Source of the DNA: DASXTC01 sp036505635
GTDB lineage: Bacteria; Acidobacteriota; Polarisedimenticolia; JACPZX01; DASXTC01
DNA: 64,000 bases
Assembly (NCBI GenBank): GCA_036505635.1
Contig: DASXTC010000081.1
Coordinates: 1-64,000, forward strand
Direction: 5' to 3'
Below are positions 33,701 through 41,202 of the stretch, one piece after another (positions within the stretch are counted from its first letter, which is position 1; each line of letters starts with the position of its first letter). The notes under the pieces are model-generated. The model saw only the letters and a list, made by a program, of their open reading frames with translations. It was not told the origin of the DNA and did not search any database. Both the position numbers and the translations under genes were made by a program.

Positions 33701-33791
33701 GGCGGATCCTGCGCCCGTGGCAAGCCTTTTCCCCTCTCCGGCCGCCCGACCGCCCCGCTGTCCCCGTTTTCCCCGCTTTCCCGGAGCCCGG

Positions 33792-33820
33792 TTGCCGCCG
33801 CCGGGGTCCCCACATATATT
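33792..33820 (+). promoter_or_regulatory. promoter of mglB-mglA
   Basis: TTGCCG (33792-33797) and TATATT (33815-33820) are 17 bp apart. The predicted start is about 38 bases before the mglB ATG, with AAAGGAGG in between. Confidence 0.6.
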
Positions 33821-33864
33821 TGCCCACTCGTTAGGCTTGGGACTACAAAGGAGGGCCTTGCCGC

Positions 33865-34362
33865 ATGCCCCTGATGGGTACCGTCATGTACGAGGAGCAG
33901 CTCGGGCAGATCACCGTAATCCTCGCGCGGCTCAGGGCCGACGCGAACGCAAGGGCCGCCTTCCTCATCGATCGAAACGGGCAGCAGCTCGCCGCCTCGG
34001 GCGACGACCTCGATGCGATGGATCCCACCGCGCTGGCCTCGCTCACGGCGGGCAACGTCGCGTCCACCGACGCCATCGCTCGCCTGATCGGGGAGAGGGA
34101 GTTCACGGCCCTGGTGCACGAGGGGGACAAGGACAGCCTCCATATCTCTCTCGTCAACGCGCGGATCATCCTGGTGGTCCTGTTCGACGAACGGTCCTCA
34201 CTGGGGCTGGTGAGACTTCGCGTTCGGACCGCGGCGTCCGATCTGGTGGGGGTCCTCGACGCGATCGAGCGGAGGCAGGCCGAGGAGGTGGCCCGCGGGG
34301 AGACCGGCTCCTCCCCATTCTCCGAGATCACGGACGACGATATCGACAGCCTGTTCGCCTGA
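33865..34362 (+). CDS. mglB: Roadblock/LC7 protein MglB (GAP for MglA)
   Basis: A 165-aa Roadblock-fold protein closely following the Myxococcus MglB pattern from VMYEEQLGQI through FLIDRNGQQLAASG, LASLTAGNVASTDAIARLIG and SLGLVRLRVR to the C-terminal SPFSEITDDDIDSLF. In Myxococcus MglB is the GTPase-activating partner that sets the polarity of MglA. The ATG at 33865 follows AAAGGAGG. It is co-transcribed with mglA, 5 bases downstream. Confidence 0.92.
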   Translation: MPLMGTVMYEEQLGQITVILARLRADANARAAFLIDRNGQQLAASGDDLDAMDPTALASLTAGNVASTDAIARLIGEREFTALVHEGDKDSLHISLVNARIILVVLFDERSSLGLVRLRVRTAASDLVGVLDAIERRQAEEVARGETGSSPFSEITDDDIDSLFA

Positions 34363-34367
34363 CGCTC

Positions 34368-34955
34368 ATGACCTTCATCAACTACGCCTCGCGTGAGATC
34401 AACTGCAAGATTGTCTATTACGGCCCCGGTCTGTGCGGCAAGACCACCAACCTGCAGTGGATCTACGGAAAGACGAGCCCCTCGACCAAGGGCAAGCTGA
34501 TCTCGCTGGCCACCGAGACCGAGAGGACCCTCTTTTTCGATTTCCTGCCGCTGGAGCTGGGCACGATCCGCGGCTTCAAGACGCGATTCCACCTCTATAC
34601 GGTCCCGGGGCAGGTCTTCTACGACGCCTCGCGCAAGCTGATCCTCAAGGGGGTGGACGGCGTCATCTTCGTGGCCGACTCCCAGGACAGCCGGATGGAC
34701 GCCAATGTCGAGTCGCTCAAGAACCTCGCCTCCAACCTCAAGCTGCAGGGCTATGACCTCACGACAGTCCCCTACGTCCTTCAGCTCAACAAGCGGGACC
34801 TGCCAGGGGCGGTCCCCGTGGACGTGATGGTCAAGGCGCTGCGCGTCAAGAACGAGGACTACCTGGAAGCCATCGCTCCGAAGGGGACCGGTGTCTTCGA
34901 AACCCTCAAGGCGCTCGCCCGCCAGGTCCTGCACTCACTCAAGAAGGCGAGCTGA
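34368..34955 (+). CDS. mglA: small Ras-like GTPase MglA
   Basis: A 195-aa Ras-like GTPase, equal in length to Myxococcus MglA. The P-loop GPGLCGKTTN is near residue 20, the VPGQ motif replaces the usual DTAGQ (as in all MglA), and the base-specificity motif is NKRD. In myxobacteria MglA directs cell polarity, gliding and type IV pilus reversals. No motility genes are in this window, so here it may act in polarity more generally. The gene follows mglB directly. Confidence 0.95.
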   Translation: MTFINYASREINCKIVYYGPGLCGKTTNLQWIYGKTSPSTKGKLISLATETERTLFFDFLPLELGTIRGFKTRFHLYTVPGQVFYDASRKLILKGVDGVIFVADSQDSRMDANVESLKNLASNLKLQGYDLTTVPYVLQLNKRDLPGAVPVDVMVKALRVKNEDYLEAIAPKGTGVFETLKALARQVLHSLKKAS

Positions 34956-34982
34956 GATCCCCGCCGATCCCCGAATTCTCCA

Positions 34983-35011
34983 TTGACCCTCCCGATGCCG
35001 GGTGCTAGCAT
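34983..35011 (+). promoter_or_regulatory. promoter of the rplU-rpmA-obg-nadD-rsfS operon
   Basis: TTGACC (34983-34988) and TAGCAT (35006-35011) are 17 bp apart. The predicted leader is about 77 bases before rplU and contains short inverted GC-rich stretches, a place where ribosomal protein feedback could act. Confidence 0.6.
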
Positions 35012-35094
35012 TACCGGTTCTCAAGGAGCACCGGGACCGTTCGGGGCGGATCCGCCTGCCCGGCGGGCCATTTCGGGACTGGAGACGAAGTCAG

Positions 35095-35424
35095 ATGAAC
35101 TACGCCATCATCGACATCGGTGGGACTCAGTGCAGAGTCAGCCCGGGAGACACCATTCGGGTGAACAGGCTCGACCCGGAGCGCGCCGGCGAGGGATCGT
35201 CGCTGCAGATCGACCGCGTGCTGCTGGTCAGGGCGGAGGGCACCCTGAAAGTCGGCTCGCCCATCGTCGAAGGGGCGCGGGTCGTGGCGACGGTGCTCGG
35301 GGAGCTCAAGGGAAAGAAGGTCCTCATCTTCAAGAAGAAGAGGACCAAGCAGTACCGGCGCACACGGGGCCACCGGCAGCGGTACACCTCCCTGCGCATC
35401 GACGAGATCCAGGCCGGCAACTGA
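35095..35424 (+). CDS. rplU: 50S ribosomal protein bL21
   Basis: A 109-aa large-subunit protein. The N-terminus MNYAIIDIGGTQCRVSPGD and the basic GKKVLIFKKKRTKQYRRTRGHRQ block near residue 75-95 are diagnostic for L21. The ATG at 35095 is chosen by alignment to the family start, with GGAG about 10 bases upstream. First gene of the L21-L27-Obg operon. Confidence 0.97.
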   Translation: MNYAIIDIGGTQCRVSPGDTIRVNRLDPERAGEGSSLQIDRVLLVRAEGTLKVGSPIVEGARVVATVLGELKGKKVLIFKKKRTKQYRRTRGHRQRYTSLRIDEIQAGN

Positions 35425-35436
35425 GGGGGATGGTTC

Positions 35437-35697
35437 ATGGCTCACAAGAAAGCGGGCGGCAGCTCCAGAAACGGGCGCGACAGCAATTCGCAGCGTCTCG
35501 GCGTCAAACGGTTCGGCGGGCAGCTCGTCACGGGCGGCTCGATCCTCGTGCGCCAGCGCGGAACCCCGATCAAGCCGGGGCTCAACGTGGGCCGGGGAAA
35601 GGACGACACGCTGTTCGCCAAGGTGACTGGTGTTGTTCGCTTCGAGGACAAAGGCAGCATGGGGCGCTTCGTGAGCATCCTTCCTCAGGCCGGCTGA
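35437..35697 (+). CDS. rpmA: 50S ribosomal protein bL27
   Basis: An 86-aa large-subunit protein near the peptidyl-transferase centre. MAHKKAGGSSRNGRDSNSQR is the classic bL27 N-terminus without the cleaved Firmicutes extension. It follows rplU by 12 bases. Confidence 0.97.
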   Translation: MAHKKAGGSSRNGRDSNSQRLGVKRFGGQLVTGGSILVRQRGTPIKPGLNVGRGKDDTLFAKVTGVVRFEDKGSMGRFVSILPQAG

Positions 35698-35759
35698 GCC
35701 GGGAGGATCCCCTTCCCTCCGAAAGCGCTCCGGCGGCGCGGCAGCGGAAAGTTTCCACC

Positions 35760-36842
35760 ATGTTCGTGGATCACGCGAGGATCTTCGTGTCGGCCGGCGG
35801 CGGCGGCAACGGCTGCCTTTCGTTCCGCAGGGAGAAGTACGTTCCACGCGGGGGGCCCGACGGCGGCGACGGCGGCCACGGCGGCTCGGTCGTCCTGCAC
35901 GCCGACGACAACCTCTCCACTCTCGTACCCTTCCGCTTCAAGAGGCTTTTTTCGGCCCGCAGGGGCCAGCATGGCATGGGCTCCAACTGCCACGGTCGAA
36001 ACGGAGGCGACCTCGAGGTGAGCGTCCCTCCCGGCACCTTCATCTTCGACGAGGAAGGGACCCGTCTGCTGGCCGATCTGAAGGCTGCAGGGGATCGGTT
36101 CGTCGCCGCGCGTGGCGGGCGGGGCGGGCGCGGCAACGCCCGGTTCGCCACCTCCACGGACCAGGCGCCCAGGCGAATCGAGCCCGGGGAGGCCGGCGAG
36201 CAACGGTGGCTCACCCTGGAGCTGAAGCTGCTGGCCGACGTCGGGCTGGTGGGCTACCCCAACGCCGGCAAGTCGACGCTGATTTCGAGGATCTCGGACG
36301 CGCATCCCAAGATCGCGGCCTATCCCTTCACGACGCTGACCCCCCATCTGGGCCACGTCGTGGTGGACGAGGGATTCTCGTTCGTCGTGGCAGACATCCC
36401 GGGGCTGATCGAGGGGGCGGCACGGGGAGCCGGCCTGGGCGCCCGGTTCCTGAAACACGTGGAGCGCACGAGGCTCCTTCTGCACCTGGTGGACCTGTCG
36501 CCGATGGCGGACGTGGAGCCCGTCCACGGTCTTACGGTCATCGAGCGGGAGCTCGAATCGGTGCCGGGCGACCTGTCGCTCAAACCCCGCATCGTGGTGG
36601 CCACCAAGATCGACACCGTGAGCCGTCAGGAGAGGGGCGATATGGGGGAGGTCGCGGGGAGGCTCGAGGCGCTGCGCCGTCACTGCGAGAGGCGCGAGCT
36701 TCCCTTCATCGCCATCTCCGCGGTCTCCGGCGAAGGTCTCAAGGATCTGATACAGATGGTTGGACGCAGGCTCCGGGAGATGCCGGATGGCGCGCCGGGC
36801 GCAGGCGTCGCCGGCTTGGAGAAGAGTTGCGGCTCGGCCTGA
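35760..36842 (+). CDS. obgE: ribosome-assembly GTPase ObgE/CgtA
   Basis: A 360-aa GTPase for 50S maturation. The glycine-rich Obg fold covers residues 1-158 (GGGGNGCLSFRREKYVPRGGP, GGRGGRGNARF). The G domain (about 160-330) has G1 GYPNAGKST, G3 DIPGLIEGA and G4 TKID. There is no OCT domain, as in the shorter Proteobacterial type. The ATG at 35760 gives the canonical N-terminus. Its end overlaps nadD by 16 bases. Confidence 0.96.
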   Translation: MFVDHARIFVSAGGGGNGCLSFRREKYVPRGGPDGGDGGHGGSVVLHADDNLSTLVPFRFKRLFSARRGQHGMGSNCHGRNGGDLEVSVPPGTFIFDEEGTRLLADLKAAGDRFVAARGGRGGRGNARFATSTDQAPRRIEPGEAGEQRWLTLELKLLADVGLVGYPNAGKSTLISRISDAHPKIAAYPFTTLTPHLGHVVVDEGFSFVVADIPGLIEGAARGAGLGARFLKHVERTRLLLHLVDLSPMADVEPVHGLTVIERELESVPGDLSLKPRIVVATKIDTVSRQERGDMGEVAGRLEALRRHCERRELPFIAISAVSGEGLKDLIQMVGRRLREMPDGAPGAGVAGLEKSCGSA

Positions 36843-37447
36843 TGGGGGGGACCTTCGATCCGGTGCACAACGGGCACCTGCAGGTCGCGCGGGCCGCGGC
36901 CCCGTACGGGCTCGATCGGGTCGCCCTCGTGCCCGCCCGCCGGCCGCCGCACAAGGACCGCGACGACATGGCGGATCCCTACCACCGCTTCGCGATGGCC
37001 GCGCTGGCTGCGGCCGGCGACGATCGGATCTGCGTCTCCTCCCACGAAGTGGCGCGGGATGGACCGAGTTACACCATCGACACCGTGCGGCACTTCGCGG
37101 GCCGCGGACACGACGTGACCCTCATTCTGGGGAGCGACTCGCTGGCGGAGCTCGAGACCTGGCGGGAGTGCCGCGCGCTGCTGGATCTCGCGCGACTGCT
37201 GGTCTACCCGAGACGCCCCTACCTGGGCGATCCGTTGGAGAGCCGGCTGCCCGGATGGATTCGCGACAGGCGAAGCGCGGGCGCGATCCTCTGGCTCGAC
37301 GGGGAGCCGGTGGAGACCTCCTCGACCCAGGTGCGGGCGCTGCTTCGCGCCGGCGGGTCCGCGCAGGCCCTGGTGCCGCAGCCCGTGGAACGCTACATCC
37401 TCAAGCACCGGCTCTACACCGGTGGGCTGGAGGGAGCCACTGAGTAA
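36827..37447 (+). CDS. nadD: nicotinate-nucleotide adenylyltransferase NadD
   Basis: Forms deamido-NAD from nicotinate mononucleotide and ATP. The 206-aa protein has the nucleotidyltransferase signature LMGGTFDPVHNGHL and the C-terminal SSTQVRALLRAG (ISSTxIR-type). The start is taken as the TTG at 36827, giving MRLGLMGGTFDP as in the family, with GGAG five bases upstream inside obgE; the internal ATG at 36842 would delete the first beta-strand. The overlap with obgE suggests coupled translation. Confidence 0.93.
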   Translation: MRLGLMGGTFDPVHNGHLQVARAAAPYGLDRVALVPARRPPHKDRDDMADPYHRFAMAALAAAGDDRICVSSHEVARDGPSYTIDTVRHFAGRGHDVTLILGSDSLAELETWRECRALLDLARLLVYPRRPYLGDPLESRLPGWIRDRRSAGAILWLDGEPVETSSTQVRALLRAGGSAQALVPQPVERYILKHRLYTGGLEGATE

Positions 37448-37790
37448 AGAGACCTTGACGGTTGTGGTGGAGGCCGCGCTCGACAAGAAAGCGGAGGACG
37501 TGACCGTCCTCGATCTCACCGAGTTTGGCTCGATCACCGACTATTTCATCGTCTGTCACGGACGCAGCGCGCGGCAGGTGCAGGCGATCGCCGATCAGGT
37601 CGGAGCGAAGCTCAAGGCGGCGGGCGTAAGGCCGGGCCACATCGAGGGTTACAAGGCGGGAGAGTGGATCCTGATGGACTACGTCGATTTCGTCGTCCAC
37701 ATCTTCACCGGGGAGAAGCGCGACTACTATGACCTGGAGCGGCTCTGGTCGGATGCTCCCCGGCTGGGTGACTTCGCCAGGCCCCGGTGA
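37422..37790 (+). CDS. rsfS: ribosomal silencing factor RsfS
   Basis: A 122-aa DUF143 protein that binds bL14 and blocks subunit joining in starvation. The core KKAEDVTVLDLTEFGSITDYFIVCHGRSARQVQ pattern begins near residue 22. The start is uncertain. The GTG at 37422 has no Shine-Dalgarno sequence, whereas a CTG at 37440 has a perfectly spaced GGAGGG and gives a more typical N-terminus; a TTG at 37455 is also possible. It overlaps the nadD end. Confidence 0.9.
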   Translation: MGWREPLSKETLTVVVEAALDKKAEDVTVLDLTEFGSITDYFIVCHGRSARQVQAIADQVGAKLKAAGVRPGHIEGYKAGEWILMDYVDFVVHIFTGEKRDYYDLERLWSDAPRLGDFARPR

Positions 37791-37815
37791 GGGGCCGAAA
37801 CCGAGAAAACCCGTT

Positions 37816-37844
37816 TTGACAAAAGGACTTTGACTGACTAGATT
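37816..37844 (+). promoter_or_regulatory. strong sigma70 promoter for the NtrC-like gene and rlmH
   Basis: A perfect TTGACA (37816-37821), a 17-bp spacer and TAGATT (37839-37844), one of the best matches in the window. The predicted start is about 20 bases before the TTG at 37872. Confidence 0.7.
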
Positions 37845-37871
37845 ACTCCCTCCGTTTCCCGGGGGTCAGCG

Positions 37872-38804
37872 TTGGAGCTTTCCATCGTCTATCGGTCGGT
37901 GGCGATGTCGAAGGTACGGACCCTCATGGAGCGGGTGGCCGCCACCGATGCCACCGTCCTGATCTCCGGGGAGAGCGGCACGGGCAAGAGCCTGCTGGCG
38001 GAGAGGATTCACCGGCTGGGAAGCCGCCGGGCGGGGCCTTTCGTGACCGTCCCTTGCGCGAACCTCCCGGCCGAGCTGTTCGAAAGCGAGCTGTTCGGCC
38101 ACGAGCCGGGCGCTCACACCGACGCGGCCGAGAGGCGCGCCGGCAAGTTCGAGGCCGCCGAAGGGGGCACGATCTTCCTGGACGGCGTGGGCGCTCTGAG
38201 CGTGCCCCTGCAGGCGAAGCTCCTGAGGGTGCTGCAGGAGCGCGCCTTCGAGCGGCTGGGTGGCACGCGGACCGTCGAGGTGGACGTGAGGTTCATCGCC
38301 TCGGCCGACGAGTCGATCGAGACGGAGGTCCGGGCGGGCAGGTTTCGTGAGGACCTGTTCTACCGGCTGAACGTGGTACACCTGAAGGTCCCGCCGTTGC
38401 GGGAGCGCGTGGAGGACATCGGGCCCCTCGCGTCGCACTTCCTGAGGGTTTCGTCGGGGCGCCATGACGGGCGCCCCCGGCGTTTCACCGTGGAGGCGAG
38501 ACGCAGGCTGCGGACCTACCGGTGGCCCGGCAATGTCCGCGAGCTGGCCAACGTGATCGAGAGCGCGGTAATCGTCTCGCCGGGCGCCGACATCGGCCCC
38601 GGAGATCTGAGGCTGCCGCGCGGGTCGCCGGCCGAGGAGGCGATCCGCGAGGCGTTCGAGAAGAGATGGAGCCTCCAGGCGCTGGAGGCGGCCTACATAC
38701 GGGAGGTTCTGAAGGCGGCGCGCGGCAACAAGTCGCGTGCGGCCGCCATACTGGGGATCAACAGGAAGACCCTGCTGCAGAAGCTGAAAAGGTCGGGCAG
38801 TTGA
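37872..38804 (+). CDS. NtrC-like AAA+ protein with degenerate GAFTGA and Walker B, Fis-type HTH
   Basis: A 310-aa AAA+ domain plus C-terminal Fis-like helix-turn-helix (about 270-308, SRAAAILGINRKTLLQKLKR), without any receiver or sensory domain. Walker A GESGTGKS (33-40) and the RFREDLFYRL arginine region are intact. The sigma54-contact loop reads GAHTDA (80-85) instead of GAFTGA, and the Walker B DE is replaced by DG (FLDGVG, 102-107). Canonical sigma54 activation and ATP hydrolysis are therefore doubtful. It starts at TTG 37872 after a strong sigma70 promoter and overlaps rlmH by four bases. It may have become an ATP-binding repressor or adaptor. Confidence 0.85.
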   Translation: MELSIVYRSVAMSKVRTLMERVAATDATVLISGESGTGKSLLAERIHRLGSRRAGPFVTVPCANLPAELFESELFGHEPGAHTDAAERRAGKFEAAEGGTIFLDGVGALSVPLQAKLLRVLQERAFERLGGTRTVEVDVRFIASADESIETEVRAGRFREDLFYRLNVVHLKVPPLRERVEDIGPLASHFLRVSSGRHDGRPRRFTVEARRRLRTYRWPGNVRELANVIESAVIVSPGADIGPGDLRLPRGSPAEEAIREAFEKRWSLQALEAAYIREVLKAARGNKSRAAAILGINRKTLLQKLKRSGS

Positions 38805-39283
38805 AGCTCAGCCTTCTGTGGGTCGGCAAGACGAAGGACAGGAACATCGACGCCGCGATCCGGCGTTACATGGACCGCATCGGGCGCTATATCCCCGTCG
38901 ATGTCCTGGAGGCGAAGGAGGAGACTGCCGCCGGCCGACACGCGGTGGCGGAGGTCATACAGAAGGAGGGACGGCGCTTGCGTGAGAAGATCCCCGCAGG
39001 CAATGAAGTCGTCCTTCTGGATGCGAGGGGACGCGAGCTTTCCTCCGAGGAGTTCGCGCGTTTCCTCGAAAGGAAGATCAATTCCTCGTCGTCATCGCTC
39101 AAGGGCCTGACCTTCCTGGTGGGCGGGCACCTTGGAGTCGACGGCGGGACACGGGAAGTCGCCGATCACACCATCTCGCTGTCGCGCATGACGCTGACGC
39201 ACGAGATGGCCAGGCTGGTGGCCGTGGAGCAGATCTACCGCGGGTTGAGCATCATCCACGGCGCGCAGTATCACCGGCGGTGA
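38801..39283 (+). CDS. rlmH: 23S rRNA pseudouridine-1915 N3-methyltransferase RlmH
   Basis: SPOUT-class methyltransferase acting on assembled 70S ribosomes. The 160-aa protein has the family N-terminus LKLSLLWVGKTKD, the knot motif LVGGHLGVDG and the C-terminal SRMTLTHEMARLVAVEQIYRG with IIHGAQYHR. The start TTG at 38801 overlaps the previous stop as TTGA. RlmH usually follows rsfS directly; here the NtrC-like gene and its promoter are inserted between them. Confidence 0.95.
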   Translation: MKLSLLWVGKTKDRNIDAAIRRYMDRIGRYIPVDVLEAKEETAAGRHAVAEVIQKEGRRLREKIPAGNEVVLLDARGRELSSEEFARFLERKINSSSSSLKGLTFLVGGHLGVDGGTREVADHTISLSRMTLTHEMARLVAVEQIYRGLSIIHGAQYHRR

Positions 39284-39325
39284 TGGGCCGGCCGGCGGCC
39301 GCCTCAGTCCGCCAAGGAGCGAGTG

Positions 39326-39709
39326 ATGGACAAGGGCAGGATGGACAAAAAGACCCTGGAACAATACAGAAAGAAGCTGCTCGAGAAGCGCAAAGAGCTC
39401 ACGCAGGCCTACACGAAGAACCGCAGCTACGGGCGCGAATCGGACGAGGGGGGCACCCAGGACCTCGCCGACAAGGCATCCAGCTCGTACACCAAGGAGT
39501 TCCTCTACTCGCTCAGCAACACCGAGCGGCGGATCATCGAGAACGTGGAGGAAGCCATCGAGCGGATGAACGAGGGCGCCTACGGCACCTGCATGGAATG
39601 CGGCGAGAAGATCTCGAAGAAGCGGCTCGAGGCGGTCCCCTGGGCGATGTACTGCGTACCCTGCCAGGAGCGGATCGAGCAGGGGGTCAAGGAAGAAGTA
39701 ACCGACTGA
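39326..39709 (+). CDS. DksA/TraR-family zinc-finger protein
   Basis: A 127-aa protein with an N-terminal coiled coil (KTLEQYRKKLLEKRKELTQ), the acidic GGTQDLADKAS segment and a C4 zinc finger: CMEC at residues 89-92 and CVPC near 110. DksA/TraR proteins enter the RNA polymerase secondary channel and tune transcription, often with ppGpp. The ATG at 39326 has GGAG six bases upstream; a GTG directly before it is less likely. Confidence 0.9.
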   Translation: MDKGRMDKKTLEQYRKKLLEKRKELTQAYTKNRSYGRESDEGGTQDLADKASSSYTKEFLYSLSNTERRIIENVEEAIERMNEGAYGTCMECGEKISKKRLEAVPWAMYCVPCQERIEQGVKEEVTD

Positions 39710-39808
39710 CCGGAACCCGAGGTCAGGTGGTGTGGATCCGTTGAGTCCGGCGGGAGGCCGCATGTTTCCGGCTGGGGCCTGCCGCCGGCGAGCGCTGCCC
39801 GGCAGGCC

Positions 39809-41182
39809 ATGCAGATCCGGACATTTCTCACGATCCTTGGTGCTCTCGCGCTGGTCGCGTTCCTCGCGATCTTCGGAAAGCTCAACCAGCTCCTCCTCGA
39901 TCAGCCATTCCTGATCACCCCGACCCGTTCGGTCCCTCTCTGGACCGTCATGGTGGGTGCTTACCTCGTGGGCGTCCTCACTTTTCTCACCGTCTTCCTG
40001 CTGCGCGGGTCGGCGGATCTCGTGGAGCGATGGAGGCTCCTGCGCGGGCGACGGGCCGGCCGCGCCGTCGACGAGATCTACAACCGCGGCATGGAGGCGA
40101 TCCTCGAAGGACGAGACGAGAAGGCGCTCGAGCACTTCCAGTCGATCCTCTCGCTCGACGCCGAACACTTCCAGGCGCTGGTTCGGGGCGGCGCGGTCCT
40201 GAGGAGCCTCAAGCGGTTCGCCGAGGCGGTCGACCTGCACAAGCGCGCGCACCGGCTCCGGGACGCGGAGCTGGAACCCCTCTACGAGCTCGTGAAGGAC
40301 TACGAAGCGATGGACCAGGTCGGCAAGGCAAAGGTGGTCCTCAACCGCATCATCCAGCTTCGTCCCCGCCGGGCCCTGTCGGCTTACAGGAAGCTGCGCA
40401 AGTACGCGATCGCCGAAGCAGACTGGGCCCGGGCCTGGGAGCTTCAGGGTCTCATCGAGGACCAGATGGAGAAGACCCCCTACAAGCTGGAGGCCGAGCG
40501 TCGGTACAGCATCGGCATCCGCTATGAGATGGCCTGCGCGGCCGCCCGCGAGCGCCACGACAAGGACGCCCTCAACGCACTCCGGAAGCTCGCCAAGTCG
40601 GATCCCGGATTCGTCCCGGCGCACCTCAAGCTGGGCGAGGTCCTCAAGACCCAGGGCCACGCGGAGCAGGCGGTGCACGTCTGGGAGGGCGGTTTCGCGC
40701 AGACCGGCGCGCCGGTCTTCCTGAGCCGGATCGAGGAGCGGTTTCTGGCCGACGAGGATCCCGAGGGCGCGATCCGGGCGGCGCAGGAGGCGGTCGCACG
40801 CTCCCGGAAGGATTTCCTGCCGCGTTTCTTCCTGGCCAGGCTCTACCTGAGGCTCGAGATGATCGACGAGGCGTACCGCGAGTTCAATTCTCTCTCCGCG
40901 AGGGCCTCCTCCTCGCCGACGCTGCACGCGTGCCTTGGCGCGGTTCTGGAGCGGCGCGGCGCGCATCGTGAGGCGGCGGCCGAGTACCGGCAGATCATCA
41001 CGGATCTCGAATACCTGAAGCTCCAGTACAGGTGCCAGGTCTGCGACGAGCGCTACGCCGAGTGGTCCGACCGGTGCCGCACGTGCGGCGAGTGGAACCA
41101 GGTCGCGCTGGACTTCGGCGAGGATCCCACTCTCGAGGATCTGGGGCTGTCCCCCGGCCCGGTCTACAGCCAGACAGCGTGA
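39809..41182 (+). CDS. lapB: LapA-LapB-like fusion: membrane anchor, TPR repeats and rubredoxin-type zinc ribbon
   Basis: A 457-aa protein. Residues 1-75 have two membrane segments with a LapA/DUF1049-like layout (ALALVAFLAIFGKLNQL; VGVLTFLTVFLLRG). Residues about 85-400 are TPR repeats in the LapB/YciM style (YNRGMEAILEGRDEKALEHFQ). The C-terminus has a rubredoxin-type metal site CxxC-x10-CxxC at 409-412 and 423-426 (CQVC, CRTC). LapB adjusts LPS synthesis by controlling LpxC in Enterobacteria, where LapA and LapB are separate proteins. LapA-LapB fusion is inferred from domain order. Confidence 0.85.
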   Translation: MQIRTFLTILGALALVAFLAIFGKLNQLLLDQPFLITPTRSVPLWTVMVGAYLVGVLTFLTVFLLRGSADLVERWRLLRGRRAGRAVDEIYNRGMEAILEGRDEKALEHFQSILSLDAEHFQALVRGGAVLRSLKRFAEAVDLHKRAHRLRDAELEPLYELVKDYEAMDQVGKAKVVLNRIIQLRPRRALSAYRKLRKYAIAEADWARAWELQGLIEDQMEKTPYKLEAERRYSIGIRYEMACAAARERHDKDALNALRKLAKSDPGFVPAHLKLGEVLKTQGHAEQAVHVWEGGFAQTGAPVFLSRIEERFLADEDPEGAIRAAQEAVARSRKDFLPRFFLARLYLRLEMIDEAYREFNSLSARASSSPTLHACLGAVLERRGAHREAAAEYRQIITDLEYLKLQYRCQVCDERYAEWSDRCRTCGEWNQVALDFGEDPTLEDLGLSPGPVYSQTA

Positions 41183-41202
41183 GGTTTCCCCGGGAGACCG
41201 TG

